Shown: in pieces, positions 50,223-58,457 of the stretch | Layout of the letters: each line of letters starts with the position of its first letter | Numbering within the stretch: position 1 is the stretch's first letter | From: an uncultured Eubacteriales bacterium | Lineage (GTDB): Bacteria > Bacillota > Clostridia > Oscillospirales > Acutalibacteraceae | Reading direction: 5' to 3' | Assembly (NCBI GenBank): GCA_934436505.1 | Contig: CAKSAP010000001.1 | Span: forward strand, 372,001 to 436,000 | DNA: 64,000 nt | Notes under the pieces: model-generated | The model's input: the letters and a program-made list of their open reading frames with translations, nothing else | What the model was told of the DNA's origin: nothing | Databases searched by the model: none | Program-made: the position numbers and the translations under genes

Positions 50223-51692
50223 TTATGCTGAAATTTTTGAATATCGCTCGGAATTTAGGACTTCCGTCATGAGAGCATAGGGAGATAACTCTCCGCTTGC
50301 AACCATAGAGAACAGGCGAGGGGAACAACCGGAAACCAAAGCAACACCTTGTTCATTCTTTTTAACGGGCTGATTGCTGTTTCTGCTTGCCACATTCCAA
50401 AAGACAAGCTGAGGCAGCTTGTACCCATGCTTTGCAAATCTGCGTTTTGCGTTTTCAAAGTTTGACAGAGCTGCGTTTTGAACACAAGAGTTGAACTCCA
50501 TATCCGAAATCAAATATAAGGTCTCGGGAAGCTCCTCCTGCGGAACATTGTTGCGCACAGCCGCATCTAAAATCAGATTAAAGACTGCTTCCACATTCGT
50601 ATCCGCCACCTCGTTGAAGGTGCACAGATACTCCAGCCTCTCGATAAAGGTTTTGCCTTTTATCTCGATAAGCTGCGGTCGGGAAGAAAACTCGATAAAA
50701 TGGTTATGAAAGATGCCGGTATTACGCTCTCCGAAATACAACCCCAAAGACAGCGCAACGGCTGCGGGAAGCGCATTGTTATAGTAGTACATAGAGCCCG
50801 AGGTATCCACCACCGCCAAGGCATTTCTGTTATCGCAGAAATCGGGGAGTGCCTCCCAAGAGGCATTGAGTGCGGCTTTTTCTCCTACCGTCAGTTGGGT
50901 GTTAAAGTCCCAATCGCTTGCATTAAGAGCAGCTCTGACAATTTCATAGGGTGCAAGGGTGTCTGCGTGCAGCTGCTTTTCGCCGTTGCTTACAGCCTCT
51001 AAAAATGCATTGTAGCGGTCGCCGTCATTTCTCAAAAACGCCTTTCGGTATTTGAACATTGCCTTTGAGGGCTGCTTTGAGTAGTCAAAAGAGTAGTCCC
51101 TCTCACGCAGATTATTTTCTATGATACGAAGCTTCTTTCTCAGCCCCACAAGAGTCTTGCGATATTCCGAATCGGACATTCCGAGATAATGGGCAATACG
51201 CTTCGCCCTACGAACCGCCTCTTTGTTTGATGTGTTTACAGACGGAAGCCATTTGGCAAGTAAGGACACCTCTGCATCAGGCGCAAGGTCGGACTCCAGC
51301 TGCTTGCGGATAACACGCAAAGCGTCATTTTCACAGGCTGTGCCGAGCAAAGACACAAGATCGTCATAACGTCCGAACTCGGGGATGAGCTCAATGTTTT
51401 TGCGCAGAGATTCAGCTCTGTTTTCAGCCAGCCAGTTGAGGATAACACGGAACACACGGCGTTCGCCGAGTCCGCCACGAGCATCACGTCCGAAGAACAA
51501 GATTTTCATGGCAATATCCGCATTTTCCGTATATGCACGGACAAAGCGTCTGATGATTTCCTGATCGTCGGCAGCCCTCATTGCACCGATTGTTGCGAAC
51601 AAATCCAAGCAATCGGACATTGTGCTTGCGTTTGTAACTGCGCCGTTTTCTGTGTAGGCGATATTAGTTTCATTTTTCAAATGGTTCAACAT
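50223..51692 (-). CDS. Ro60-like protein (DUF2828/TROVE type with vWA domain)
   Basis: A 489-residue protein. The N-terminal ~280 residues are helical repeats typical of the TROVE/DUF2828 group (FFGRDARGGLGERRVFR, LLAKWLPSVNTSNKEA, YSKQPSKAMFKYRKAFLRND). The C-terminal ~200 residues form a von Willebrand A domain with an intact metal-ion site, VVDTSGSMYYY. Ro60 proteins bind misfolded RNAs and Y RNAs in a ring. It is 36 bp downstream of rtcB in the same operon; in Salmonella the Ro60 orthologue Rsr and Y-RNA-like RNAs also sit with rtcBA. GGAGG precedes the start. Role in RNA quality control is inferred from family and context. Confidence 0.85.
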   Translation of the reverse strand: MLNHLKNETNIAYTENGAVTNASTMSDCLDLFATIGAMRAADDQEIIRRFVRAYTENADIAMKILFFGRDARGGLGERRVFRVILNWLAENRAESLRKNIELIPEFGRYDDLVSLLGTACENDALRVIRKQLESDLAPDAEVSLLAKWLPSVNTSNKEAVRRAKRIAHYLGMSDSEYRKTLVGLRKKLRIIENNLRERDYSFDYSKQPSKAMFKYRKAFLRNDGDRYNAFLEAVSNGEKQLHADTLAPYEIVRAALNASDWDFNTQLTVGEKAALNASWEALPDFCDNRNALAVVDTSGSMYYYNNALPAAVALSLGLYFGERNTGIFHNHFIEFSSRPQLIEIKGKTFIERLEYLCTFNEVADTNVEAVFNLILDAAVRNNVPQEELPETLYLISDMEFNSCVQNAALSNFENAKRRFAKHGYKLPQLVFWNVASRNSNQPVKKNEQGVALVSGCSPRLFSMVASGELSPYALMTEVLNSERYSKISA

Positions 51693-51728
51693 TTCAATTC
51701 CTCCAATCAGACGGCGCAGGAGTTATTT

Positions 51729-52937
51729 TTACTCGGACGCCTTGAAATTATAAATAGGCTTTAGTATCTCGATAACATCGACAGACTCTTTGATAACACC
51801 GATAATGTCCTCAAGCGACTTGTATGCCATCGGCGCTTCGTCAATGGTGGACTCATTTACCGAGGTCGTGTATATACCCTCCATCGTCTTTTTATATGCT
51901 TCTAAATCCAACGTTTCTCTTGCCATTGTACGAGACATAAGGCGACCTGCTCCGTGCGGTGCAGAGAAATTCCATTCGGGATTTCCTTTGCCACGAGCCA
52001 ACACGCTACCGTCCCGCATATTGATAGGAATTAAGACAAGCTCTCCGTCATGAGCCGCAATAGAGCCCTTGCGAAGAATCATTTCTTTTGTGTCAATATA
52101 GTTGTGAATGGTGTGGAACGAAGAGAGCGCAGTCATTCCTGTCTTTTCCAAAATGATTTCCGCCATTTTTTCACGGCTACGTCTTGCAAATCGCTGACAG
52201 ATTTCTACATCGTGGAGATAGTCCTCTAAGTATGTGCCGTACAGATAGCAAAGGTCTGCGGGAATTGTCGGCTCCTTTGCTTCCCATTCCTTTTCCATTG
52301 CCTTCAATGCATTCTGAATTTCATTCCTGCGACCCTGCTCCTTATATGTACGGATCAGCTCATCACGACGCTCGAAATAATCCGCCTTACCGGCATTCAA
52401 GTCGATTGCTAAGGACTGATAAAGCTCCGCTACCTGCTTTCCGAGGTTACGGCTGCCGGAATGGATAACCAAATACTTTGTGCCGTCGGAAGCCGCATCA
52501 ATTTCGATAAAATGGTTTCCTCCGCCAAGCGTACCGAGACTTCTCTCCAATCGCTTCGATTGCTTCAAATTCCTGTAGCAGCGAAGGCAGGTCAGGTCAA
52601 AACGCTCCATACGTCCCTCCCAAACATCTCTTCCGCTTGGTATATAATGAGCAGCGGCGTCAACCTTTTCAAAATCAATATCCACCTTACCAAGCTCCAC
52701 CGTGTACATTCCGCAGCCTATATCAACTCCGACGATATTAGGCACCGCTTTATCGGTGATTGTCATTGTAGTACCGATAGTGCAGCCCTTGCCGGCATGT
52801 ACATCGGGCATAATACGTATTTGTGAGCCTGCTGTAAACTCATGGTCACACATTCTGCGAATCTGTTCGATAGCCTCATCCTCTACGACGGTTGCGTAAC
52901 AGATAGCTGTATTTACCTTTCCCTTGATTTCAATCAT
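51729..52937 (-). CDS. rtcB: RNA-splicing/repair ligase RtcB
   Basis: A 402-residue GTP-dependent ligase joining 2',3'-cyclic phosphate or 3'-phosphate ends to 5'-OH ends. Metal- and guanylate-site motifs are visible: IMPDVHAGKGCTIGTTM, VGVDIGCGM (active-site Cys), LGGGNHFIEID, HSGSRNLG and FSAPHGAGRLMSR (guanylated His). Length fits the short bacterial form. It follows an approximately 340-nt structured leader and precedes the Ro60-like gene. There is no archease or RtcA in the window. AAGGAG lies 8 bp before the ATG. Confidence 0.96.
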   Translation of the reverse strand: MIEIKGKVNTAICYATVVEDEAIEQIRRMCDHEFTAGSQIRIMPDVHAGKGCTIGTTMTITDKAVPNIVGVDIGCGMYTVELGKVDIDFEKVDAAAHYIPSGRDVWEGRMERFDLTCLRCYRNLKQSKRLERSLGTLGGGNHFIEIDAASDGTKYLVIHSGSRNLGKQVAELYQSLAIDLNAGKADYFERRDELIRTYKEQGRRNEIQNALKAMEKEWEAKEPTIPADLCYLYGTYLEDYLHDVEICQRFARRSREKMAEIILEKTGMTALSSFHTIHNYIDTKEMILRKGSIAAHDGELVLIPINMRDGSVLARGKGNPEWNFSAPHGAGRLMSRTMARETLDLEAYKKTMEGIYTTSVNESTIDEAPMAYKSLEDIIGVIKESVDVIEILKPIYNFKASE

Positions 52938-52963
52938 TGTGCCACTCCTTCCGTTTTAGTTAC

Positions 52964-53278
52964 AAGGCATCCTCGGGATGCGAGCCCGAAAAAGTGTGAG
53001 ACGGTGCCAAGCTTTCCTGTCTCGACAGGTGTCGACTCCGTTAGAAAAAACCACATCATTGCTGTAGATGCCTTTTCAAGATGCAGCCTTTCGGCAAACC
53101 GTTGCTCCTACTCAAAGAGAGGTGCATAACCATCGTCTTTTTGGTTGCTGTATGCATCTTTTACAAACAAGGTACATTCTTTAAGATAGCTTCAAGGATT
53201 TTTAGTCCTTTGCTAATAATCCGAGTATTTGCTGTAAGTACCTTTAGTAAGAAGCAGCTGTTTGTTCATCTGCACCTT
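52964..53278 (-). ncRNA. Array of tRNA-sized RNA modules upstream of rtcB
   Basis: No gene lies between the WYL stop and rtcB. On the minus strand three modules follow one another. Each opens with a 7-8 nt AAG-strand, then TACAGCAA, and closes with the complementary ...CTT strand: B, 53244-53169, AAGGTAC/GTACCTT, 76 nt; C, 53160-53078, AAGATGCA/TGCATCTT, 83 nt; D, 53074-52964, AAGGCATC/GATGCCTT, 111 nt. The TACAGCAA copies are 84 and 86 nt apart. Inner arms include AAGGA-CTAAAAA-TCCTT in B (5-bp stem, 7-nt loop, anticodon-arm geometry), AACCA...TGGTT and GCC-GAAA-GGC in C, and TCGGG-CTCGCAT-CCCGA (T-arm geometry) in D. A half unit (AAGGTGCA) precedes B at 53278. Y-RNA-like or tRNA-mimic RNAs are the best guess. 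Confidence 0.6.
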
Positions 53279-53286
53279 ACACCCAT

Positions 53287-53324
53287 ATTATACATTTCGA
53301 GCGTGGGTGCTTCACGGAAAAAAA
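53287..53324 (-). promoter_or_regulatory. Promoter of the RNA array and rtcB, with shared upstream box
   Basis: On the minus strand: TTTTTTTCCGTGAA (53324-53311), 18 bp, TATAAT (53292-53287). GTGAAG would act as a weak -35 at 17 bp. The same box and spacing occur at the WYL operon promoter. The T-tract doubles as the terminator tail of the WYL operon. Confidence 0.7.
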
Positions 53325-53350
53325 GCTGCGAACTCACTTGAGTTCACAGC
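53315..53350 (-). terminator. Terminator overlapping the end of the WYL operon
   Basis: On the minus strand: GCTGTGAACTCA / TGAGTTCGCAGC stem, spanning the stop codon of the second WYL gene, then TTTTTTTCC. It separates the regulators from the RNA array and rtcB, which use their own promoter. Confidence 0.8.
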
Positions 53351-54242
53351 TTTTTTGAGAAATCAGTCGTTCTTTTATTAAATTCACAAAGCTTTGTGGC
53401 TCCAAAGCCTTAACGCACGGTCCGAAAGACAGCACACGAATTACAATTTCAGTCTCATCACTTTCGTAATATTTCAGGTGTAGGATATACCTGCCATCGT
53501 CTGTGCGTTCCGCCTGCTTTTCAAAATGAGCAAAGTGCAGCATGGCTCTTTCCAACGCATTACGCTCATCTGTTATCAATAGGGTCAGCTCCTTTTGACG
53601 TTCTACCCAAGGCTTCTCGCACCACCGTCCATTCCCGTTATAAAAGTCGCAGCTTACGACTCTTCCGAGATTAAAATGCTTAAATTTGCTCCCCGTCGCC
53701 AATATGCGAAGCTTGTCATCCTTTACCGAATACTCAAAGCCCGTGGGATAAAAGCGAACTTGCACCTCTTTACCGTTGCGGTTTACCATAGTAATTTGAA
53801 CAGGGCGGTTACTGCGAATGGCGGAAATCAGCAGCCTGAAATGCCTTATGTAATCCTCGTTTTCATAAGGATCGCCGTCGCTGTATTGGTCGTAGATTTT
53901 ATAATCGTCCCTTGTAAACAGCGGCTCCACATCATCAAGCTCGGGGAACTTGACGCCGAACAGCTTAACACGGGGGTCTTCAGAAATTGCCTTCAACCAT
54001 CTCTTTTCAAGGTTGGTCAAGGGCATTGTGGGCTTGTGCTGCAGGACAGGGGAAAGGTCCTCATTGAGCAACGGCCATTTTCCGGATTTCAGCGACGGAA
54101 GAATGGTCAGAACACTTTCGGAAAACGCCTCTTCCATAACACAACGCTGTAAATCCTCCTCGGTTGTCTCCGCATTGAACGCCGCTTCAATAATCTTTGC
54201 AACCGTATTGTAGTAGACAGAGTATAACTCACTGAATATCAT
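53334..54242 (-). CDS. WYL-domain regulator, second of a pair
   Basis: A 302-residue WYL protein. The N-terminal part is a poorly conserved helical region; the WYL domain is near 140-210 (RPVQITMVNRNGKEVQVRFYPTGFEYSV, in part), and a C-terminal WCX-like part follows (YILHLKYYESDETEIVIRVLSFGPCVKALEP, in part). It overlaps the upstream WYL gene by 4 bp, so the two proteins are made together and may pair like PafB-PafC. WYL domains bind nucleic-acid ligands, which fits sensing of damaged RNA. GGTG is the ribosome site. Confidence 0.85.
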   Translation of the reverse strand: MIFSELYSVYYNTVAKIIEAAFNAETTEEDLQRCVMEEAFSESVLTILPSLKSGKWPLLNEDLSPVLQHKPTMPLTNLEKRWLKAISEDPRVKLFGVKFPELDDVEPLFTRDDYKIYDQYSDGDPYENEDYIRHFRLLISAIRSNRPVQITMVNRNGKEVQVRFYPTGFEYSVKDDKLRILATGSKFKHFNLGRVVSCDFYNGNGRWCEKPWVERQKELTLLITDERNALERAMLHFAHFEKQAERTDDGRYILHLKYYESDETEIVIRVLSFGPCVKALEPQSFVNLIKERLISQKSCELK

Positions 54243-55477
54243 TGTGCATCACCTCCGTCAATGCCGTACATTCGGTACATTTCCTGAATATCGGCCTTGA
54301 ATTTATTCTCCGCATTCCGATTTGAGAAATTCATTTTTGTAATACGAGAGATAAACGTTCGAATCCATGGAAGCATTTCCGTCGAGTCAAATACCTCCGC
54401 AACATATCGGTAACGGTTGTCATCTATTTTTTCAACACGTCCACAGCGTTTTTCTCTTTCCAGACGGCGAACAATAAATTGCTCATCATCTTCAATCCTT
54501 ATCTCAAACTCAACATGCTCCACACGCTTGACATTCCACTTGCAGTTTACGCCCCACATATGATTTTCAGCCTTAGCAAGTGCGGCACGCAAGGCGTCGA
54601 ACTTTTCGCAAGTCTCATCTTCAATTCTGACATTTGACATATAGTCCAAGCGATAGGAATTCAGCCGATTAGCCTTTTCGTGATATGCCAAAAGGTTCTG
54701 CCTTCCGTTTTGAGCGCTTATGTAAATTTTGAGTGGAACTAAGCGAATTGTTTTTGCTTCTTTTGAATGCTTCCCCAAATTATCAACGGTAATGTACCGA
54801 TGACTGCGAATGGCGTCAAACAGCGCAGCCGTTACTTCGCTGTCCATTGCCGATGTTATGTAGTGATGCTTAAAGGAAAACAGCTCAGGCTGCTCTTGCT
54901 GCTTGTCCTGCAAGAACGAGCCGATAACGCCGCACGGAGCTACCTCGCTGAAAAAATCAATGATATCCGATAAGGAAGAAATATCTGTGTCGGCACTTCT
55001 GCTATACAGCACCCTTCGCCCTTCCTTTTCAATTTGAATAATGCCCTCGTCGGCGTATTCCTTCAGCTTTTTTCTCAGCGTTGACTCATCAAAGGTTATG
55101 GAGGAGGACAAAAGCTCGTCGATAGCTTCAATTAACTCTGCAAGGGTTTTCTTTATTTCAGGCTTATAAAGAATATCAAAAATTGCAAAATGCAGCGTAA
55201 TATCTCCGTCCGTGAAGCTCTTAGCCTTCCACGCCTTATAGAGAGGATTTTTTCGGGTTACTCGACTGTCAACCGATAAGAAAACATTTTTTCCCTCCGG
55301 CGTTTGAGCAAACCGCATGTAATCCCCCAACCAGCTTTCAAGCCTGCGGCGCTCGTCATCATAGGAGCGTGCACTTTTAGCGTCATATTCCGTTCTGCTC
55401 TTAAAGCCATACACATAAAACTCACGCATATAAGCTCTGACCCTTTCAAAGCTTTTAATAAGCTCATTATAAGCCAT
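54239..55477 (-). CDS. WYL-domain transcriptional regulator, first of a pair
   Basis: A 412-residue regulator. A winged-helix-like region with STLRKKLKEYADEGIIQIEKEGRRVLYSR lies near 125-160 (in part), then a WYL domain near 210-290 (RSHRYITVDNLGKHSKEAKTIRLVPLKIYISA, in part) with YHEKANRLNSYRLDYMSNV, and a C-terminal WCX part ending in RISKITKMNFSNR-like sequence. It starts the minus-strand locus from its own promoter. With its partner it is the likely activator of the RNA array, rtcB and the Ro60-like gene, replacing the sigma-54 activator RtcR of enterobacteria. Confidence 0.87.
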   Translation of the reverse strand: MAYNELIKSFERVRAYMREFYVYGFKSRTEYDAKSARSYDDERRRLESWLGDYMRFAQTPEGKNVFLSVDSRVTRKNPLYKAWKAKSFTDGDITLHFAIFDILYKPEIKKTLAELIEAIDELLSSSITFDESTLRKKLKEYADEGIIQIEKEGRRVLYSRSADTDISSLSDIIDFFSEVAPCGVIGSFLQDKQQEQPELFSFKHHYITSAMDSEVTAALFDAIRSHRYITVDNLGKHSKEAKTIRLVPLKIYISAQNGRQNLLAYHEKANRLNSYRLDYMSNVRIEDETCEKFDALRAALAKAENHMWGVNCKWNVKRVEHVEFEIRIEDDEQFIVRRLEREKRCGRVEKIDDNRYRYVAEVFDSTEMLPWIRTFISRITKMNFSNRNAENKFKADIQEMYRMYGIDGGDAQ

Positions 55478-55504
55478 ATGGACACACTCCTTTCGTAATA
55501 ATCT

Positions 55505-55541
55505 ATTGTATGCTTTTATTCATCTCAATTCACGGAAAAAA
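55505..55541 (-). promoter_or_regulatory. Promoter of the WYL pair with the shared upstream box
   Basis: On the minus strand: TTTTTTCCGTGAA (55541-55529), 18 bp, TACAAT (55510-55505). The box and its distance to the -10 are the same as at 53287-53324, suggesting one regulator for both promoters, probably the WYL pair itself. Confidence 0.65.
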
Positions 55542-55655
55542 GATTGCGAAGTATTGTTGTTGCACAAAAGCTTTAATTTCCTGTTACGCTGCTTTTGTAG
55601 TCCTCGCCCACTTTAGTATTTAAATACAGAAAATTTCTTAGTTCCATTTGATTGT

Positions 55656-56366
55656 TCACCTTAATGTTTCTTTTTGTAGCCACTTGGTTTCGTCTGGTGT
55701 TATCACGAGAATATCAACAGAACCTCCTACAGTTTCTACAACGTTTTTGAAATGCATAGTTTGGATTGTTGTTTCTACCGCATAACGTGCGAAATCTACA
55801 GCATCTTGCAGCGTAAAGTATCCCCACAATATTTCCTCAAACGGCAAATCTATATAATTTTCACCATTTGTTTTAACAGCTACATTTTGCACTAAACGAG
55901 TGAGAGTATATGTTTCTCCATCCCAAGAAGCCCCCTGTGCAGATGTATCAATTTGTTCAATTATCTTGCTCTTTACATTTACTTTGTAAAGCAATTGCTG
56001 TTTCCCAAATTCATCCTCATCATATCCAGCCACAATAAAGTGAGTGTCAGGTATCTGCGACAATCCATTGAAATAATCCACTATAATTTGCGGCATATCA
56101 GCAACTCTACAATCTGTACAAATTCGCTCACGAATCATTTCTTGAATGAATCCTGTTATTGGCTTTCCCAATAAGGAAGCATCTCCACAGGTTGATATTC
56201 CTGCCTTATTGGGACAAATAAATGTTTTATCAGTCGAGTTAGTTGTATGAATACCGATACGCTGAATAAGTTTATCTCCTACTGATTGTGTATTAGTATA
56301 TGTTGTTCGGCGATCACTGGCAAGTACAATACCCTCATTGACATGAACTGCAATTAAAAACGACAT
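55656..56366 (-). CDS. Ntn-hydrolase/proteasome-like protein
   Basis: A 236-residue protein with the proteasome beta-subunit-type start FLIAVHVNEGIVLASDRRTTY. If the initiator Met is removed, Ser2 becomes an N-terminal nucleophile, with Asp in ASDRR (position 17 of the mature protein) and Lys in VGDKLIQRI near position 31, the pattern of Ntn-hydrolases such as Anbu and HslV. CGDASLLGKPITGFIQ and TLQDAVDFARYAVETT follow the fold. No ATPase partner is adjacent. It is 22 bp downstream of a restriction endonuclease gene and probably cotranscribed with the R-M system. Function unknown. GGAGG precedes the start. Confidence 0.72.
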   Translation of the reverse strand: MSFLIAVHVNEGIVLASDRRTTYTNTQSVGDKLIQRIGIHTTNSTDKTFICPNKAGISTCGDASLLGKPITGFIQEMIRERICTDCRVADMPQIIVDYFNGLSQIPDTHFIVAGYDEDEFGKQQLLYKVNVKSKIIEQIDTSAQGASWDGETYTLTRLVQNVAVKTNGENYIDLPFEEILWGYFTLQDAVDFARYAVETTIQTMHFKNVVETVGGSVDILVITPDETKWLQKETLR

Positions 56367-56388
56367 TAACTTTGCCTCCTTTTTTGTA

Positions 56389-57204
56389 CTATTTTACAAA
56401 CCCCTTATAGCTTCCAAACCCCAGCATATAAACCGCCATCGCAATTGCCAAATCTTCCGATTCAACATTTTGTTCACTTGCCATAGCTCTCAGTTCATCA
56501 ATAACAGTATCATGTGGAACGATTGTACCATCAAGTTCTTTCACTGCTTTTTCAATAACGGATGGTAGTACCATACACATTTGATAGAAAGCATCATCTT
56601 GTCCGGTGACAAGGGCATAGAACTGGTCAAGGCTAACTCTGCGTATCAGCTTATGTCCCACTTTCTTTTTATCAACGGTGGTTTCCCACTTGATATTTTG
56701 TGATCGTTGAGCTATCGCTTCTACCAAGAAACAAGCACAGTCATCATCATTAAGAAGTTGATTTTGCATTTTAATAAAAGTTTTGCCAGCAGAAGCGGAA
56801 TTCATTGTGTTATGCTTGTTTTTCATTTCCACATAAACGGTGTGAACATTTCCTGCATCCGGAATAGGAATGCCATCAGCATTTTCATAGATTACATCCC
56901 AACCACCTTCTTCTCCATTTGGTGGAACATGGCAGTTCTTTATGTACTGAAAAATGCGTTGATGAAAATACCCTATGTCATTGTTGTTGGACTTGTCTCT
57001 TTGTCTAAAAATTTCATTGCTTATAATTTCGTCCCAACTTGATTGATAAACGGTCTTATCAAAAATCAACTTAATCGGGTCAATAATGTTTTTGTTGAAC
57101 CTTTTCAAATCAAAAGATTCAAGCTTCTCTCCGTATTTTCCAATAGTTGATTTTACGTGGTCTGTGAAGTCCTCTTCACTTATAAAAGTTAAATTCCACA
57201 TCAT
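56389..57204 (-). CDS. Type II restriction endonuclease, Eco47II family
   Basis: A 271-residue endonuclease. The PD-(D/E)XK core is visible as GGWDVIYENADG followed by VHTVYVEMKNKHNTMNSAS (Asp, then Glu-x-Lys). These phrases and the length match Eco47II/Sau96I-type enzymes, which cut GGNCC-like sites; the exact site here is not readable. Its ATG overlaps the stop of the methyltransferase gene (ATGA), so modification is translated before restriction. Confidence 0.88.
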   Translation of the reverse strand: MMWNLTFISEEDFTDHVKSTIGKYGEKLESFDLKRFNKNIIDPIKLIFDKTVYQSSWDEIISNEIFRQRDKSNNNDIGYFHQRIFQYIKNCHVPPNGEEGGWDVIYENADGIPIPDAGNVHTVYVEMKNKHNTMNSASAGKTFIKMQNQLLNDDDCACFLVEAIAQRSQNIKWETTVDKKKVGHKLIRRVSLDQFYALVTGQDDAFYQMCMVLPSVIEKAVKELDGTIVPHDTVIDELRAMASEQNVESEDLAIAMAVYMLGFGSYKGFVK

Positions 57205-58427
57205 AAATTCTCCAATGCTTCTCTTATTTTTACTGCAATTTCATACGCTAAATTAACTGGCACAGCATTTCCAACTTGTTTATATTGAGAGCCTACACTG
57301 CCACAGAATTGCCAATCATCAGGAAAACTCTGACATCTTGCATTTTCTCGGATTGTAAAAGGACGGGGCTCCAATGGGTGACAGCGGTCAGTTTGCTTTT
57401 GACTTGGAGAAGTCAGCACTGTAAGAGAAGGTTCATCAAGGCTCAGCCTTCTTAATATACCTGTTCTGCCGCCCTCCATATACCAACAACTCTTCATATA
57501 TTCTTTTGCAATATCTTCAGGTATATCTTTCCAATATCCTCCCGGAGGAACAAGCTCAAAAATCTTTCTCTTATAATCAGAGTATGGTGTTCCATCACTT
57601 TTGGGACAATCAAGAAGAATATCACGTAAAACAGGTTTATACTTATGTGGAGCTGGGAACTCAAAAGAAATTTGATTCAACAAGTCGTTACGAATACCAA
57701 TGGTAATCAAACGTTCTCTCTTTTGGGCAACCCCATAGTCCCAAGCATTCAATACTTTTTTCTGAATGGTGTATCCGGTATTCTCAAAAATATCTGTAAT
57801 TGTTTTGTATGTGCGACCTTTATCGTGTGTAAGAAGTCCTTTTACGTTTTCGAACAAGAACATTTTCGGTTGCAACTGTTCTAAGAACTTTGCATAATGA
57901 TAAAATAATGTTCCACGAGCATCTTCAAGCCCCAATCTTTTTCCGGCGTATGAAAATGATTGGCAAGGTGCGCCACCAGACAGTAAATCGAGTTCTCCTT
58001 TTTGCAATCCGAAATATTCTTGCAAATCAAGGCAAGAAATATTTGCGATATCATCATTAATAACACGCCATTCGGGACGATTACACTTTAATGTATCAGC
58101 AGCGTCTTTATCAAATTCAATTAAACCCAATGTATTGAACCCTGCTTTTTCTATACCAAGAGCGAGTCCTCCAGCTCCAGCAAAGAGTTCAATAGTTGAA
58201 AAAATTTTTTGTTTAACGGATTTAGAGTCATCTGTAAATTCCATTATATCACCAATATTGCATTGCAAGGCAATACAAATTTTTTCTATACTTTCAATAG
58301 AGACGGTTTCATTTTTACCCATTCGAGCCATTACATTAAAGCTCACTCCTGCCGATTCTTTTAACTCGGTTTTATTCATATTGCGATCAATAAGCAGTTT
58401 CCAAAGATTATTATAACAAACAGCCAC
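57201..58427 (-). CDS. HTH-fused DNA cytosine-C5 methyltransferase
   Basis: A 408-residue methyltransferase. Residues ~5-65 form an XRE-type HTH (LWKLLIDRNMNKTELKESAG, SIEKICIALQCNIGDIMEF), followed by a full C5-MTase domain: FAGAGGLALGIE (SAM site), SGGAPCQSFSYAGKR (catalytic Cys), FLFENVKGL, GVAQKRERLI and YKQVGNAVPV. The N-terminal HTH could let the enzyme repress its own promoter, as known for several C5-MTases. GTG 58427 follows GGAGG and gives a compact start. It forms a type II R-M system with the Eco47II-like gene. Confidence 0.92.
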   Translation of the reverse strand: MAVCYNNLWKLLIDRNMNKTELKESAGVSFNVMARMGKNETVSIESIEKICIALQCNIGDIMEFTDDSKSVKQKIFSTIELFAGAGGLALGIEKAGFNTLGLIEFDKDAADTLKCNRPEWRVINDDIANISCLDLQEYFGLQKGELDLLSGGAPCQSFSYAGKRLGLEDARGTLFYHYAKFLEQLQPKMFLFENVKGLLTHDKGRTYKTITDIFENTGYTIQKKVLNAWDYGVAQKRERLITIGIRNDLLNQISFEFPAPHKYKPVLRDILLDCPKSDGTPYSDYKRKIFELVPPGGYWKDIPEDIAKEYMKSCWYMEGGRTGILRRLSLDEPSLTVLTSPSQKQTDRCHPLEPRPFTIRENARCQSFPDDWQFCGSVGSQYKQVGNAVPVNLAYEIAVKIREALENL

Positions 58428-58457
58428 AATTAGCCTCCATTTCACTAGATAAAACAC

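Noticed and set aside
52921..52950. Sigma-54-type promoter (TGGCAC) before rtcB, as in E. coli
   Set aside because: TGGCAC is present in the ribosome-site region, but no matching -12 element is placed correctly and transcription from there would miss the start codon.
53081..53341. Open frame on the plus strand through the rtcB leader
   Set aside because: It is antisense to a region with a clear minus-strand promoter and paired RNA structure, and its product has no recognisable feature.
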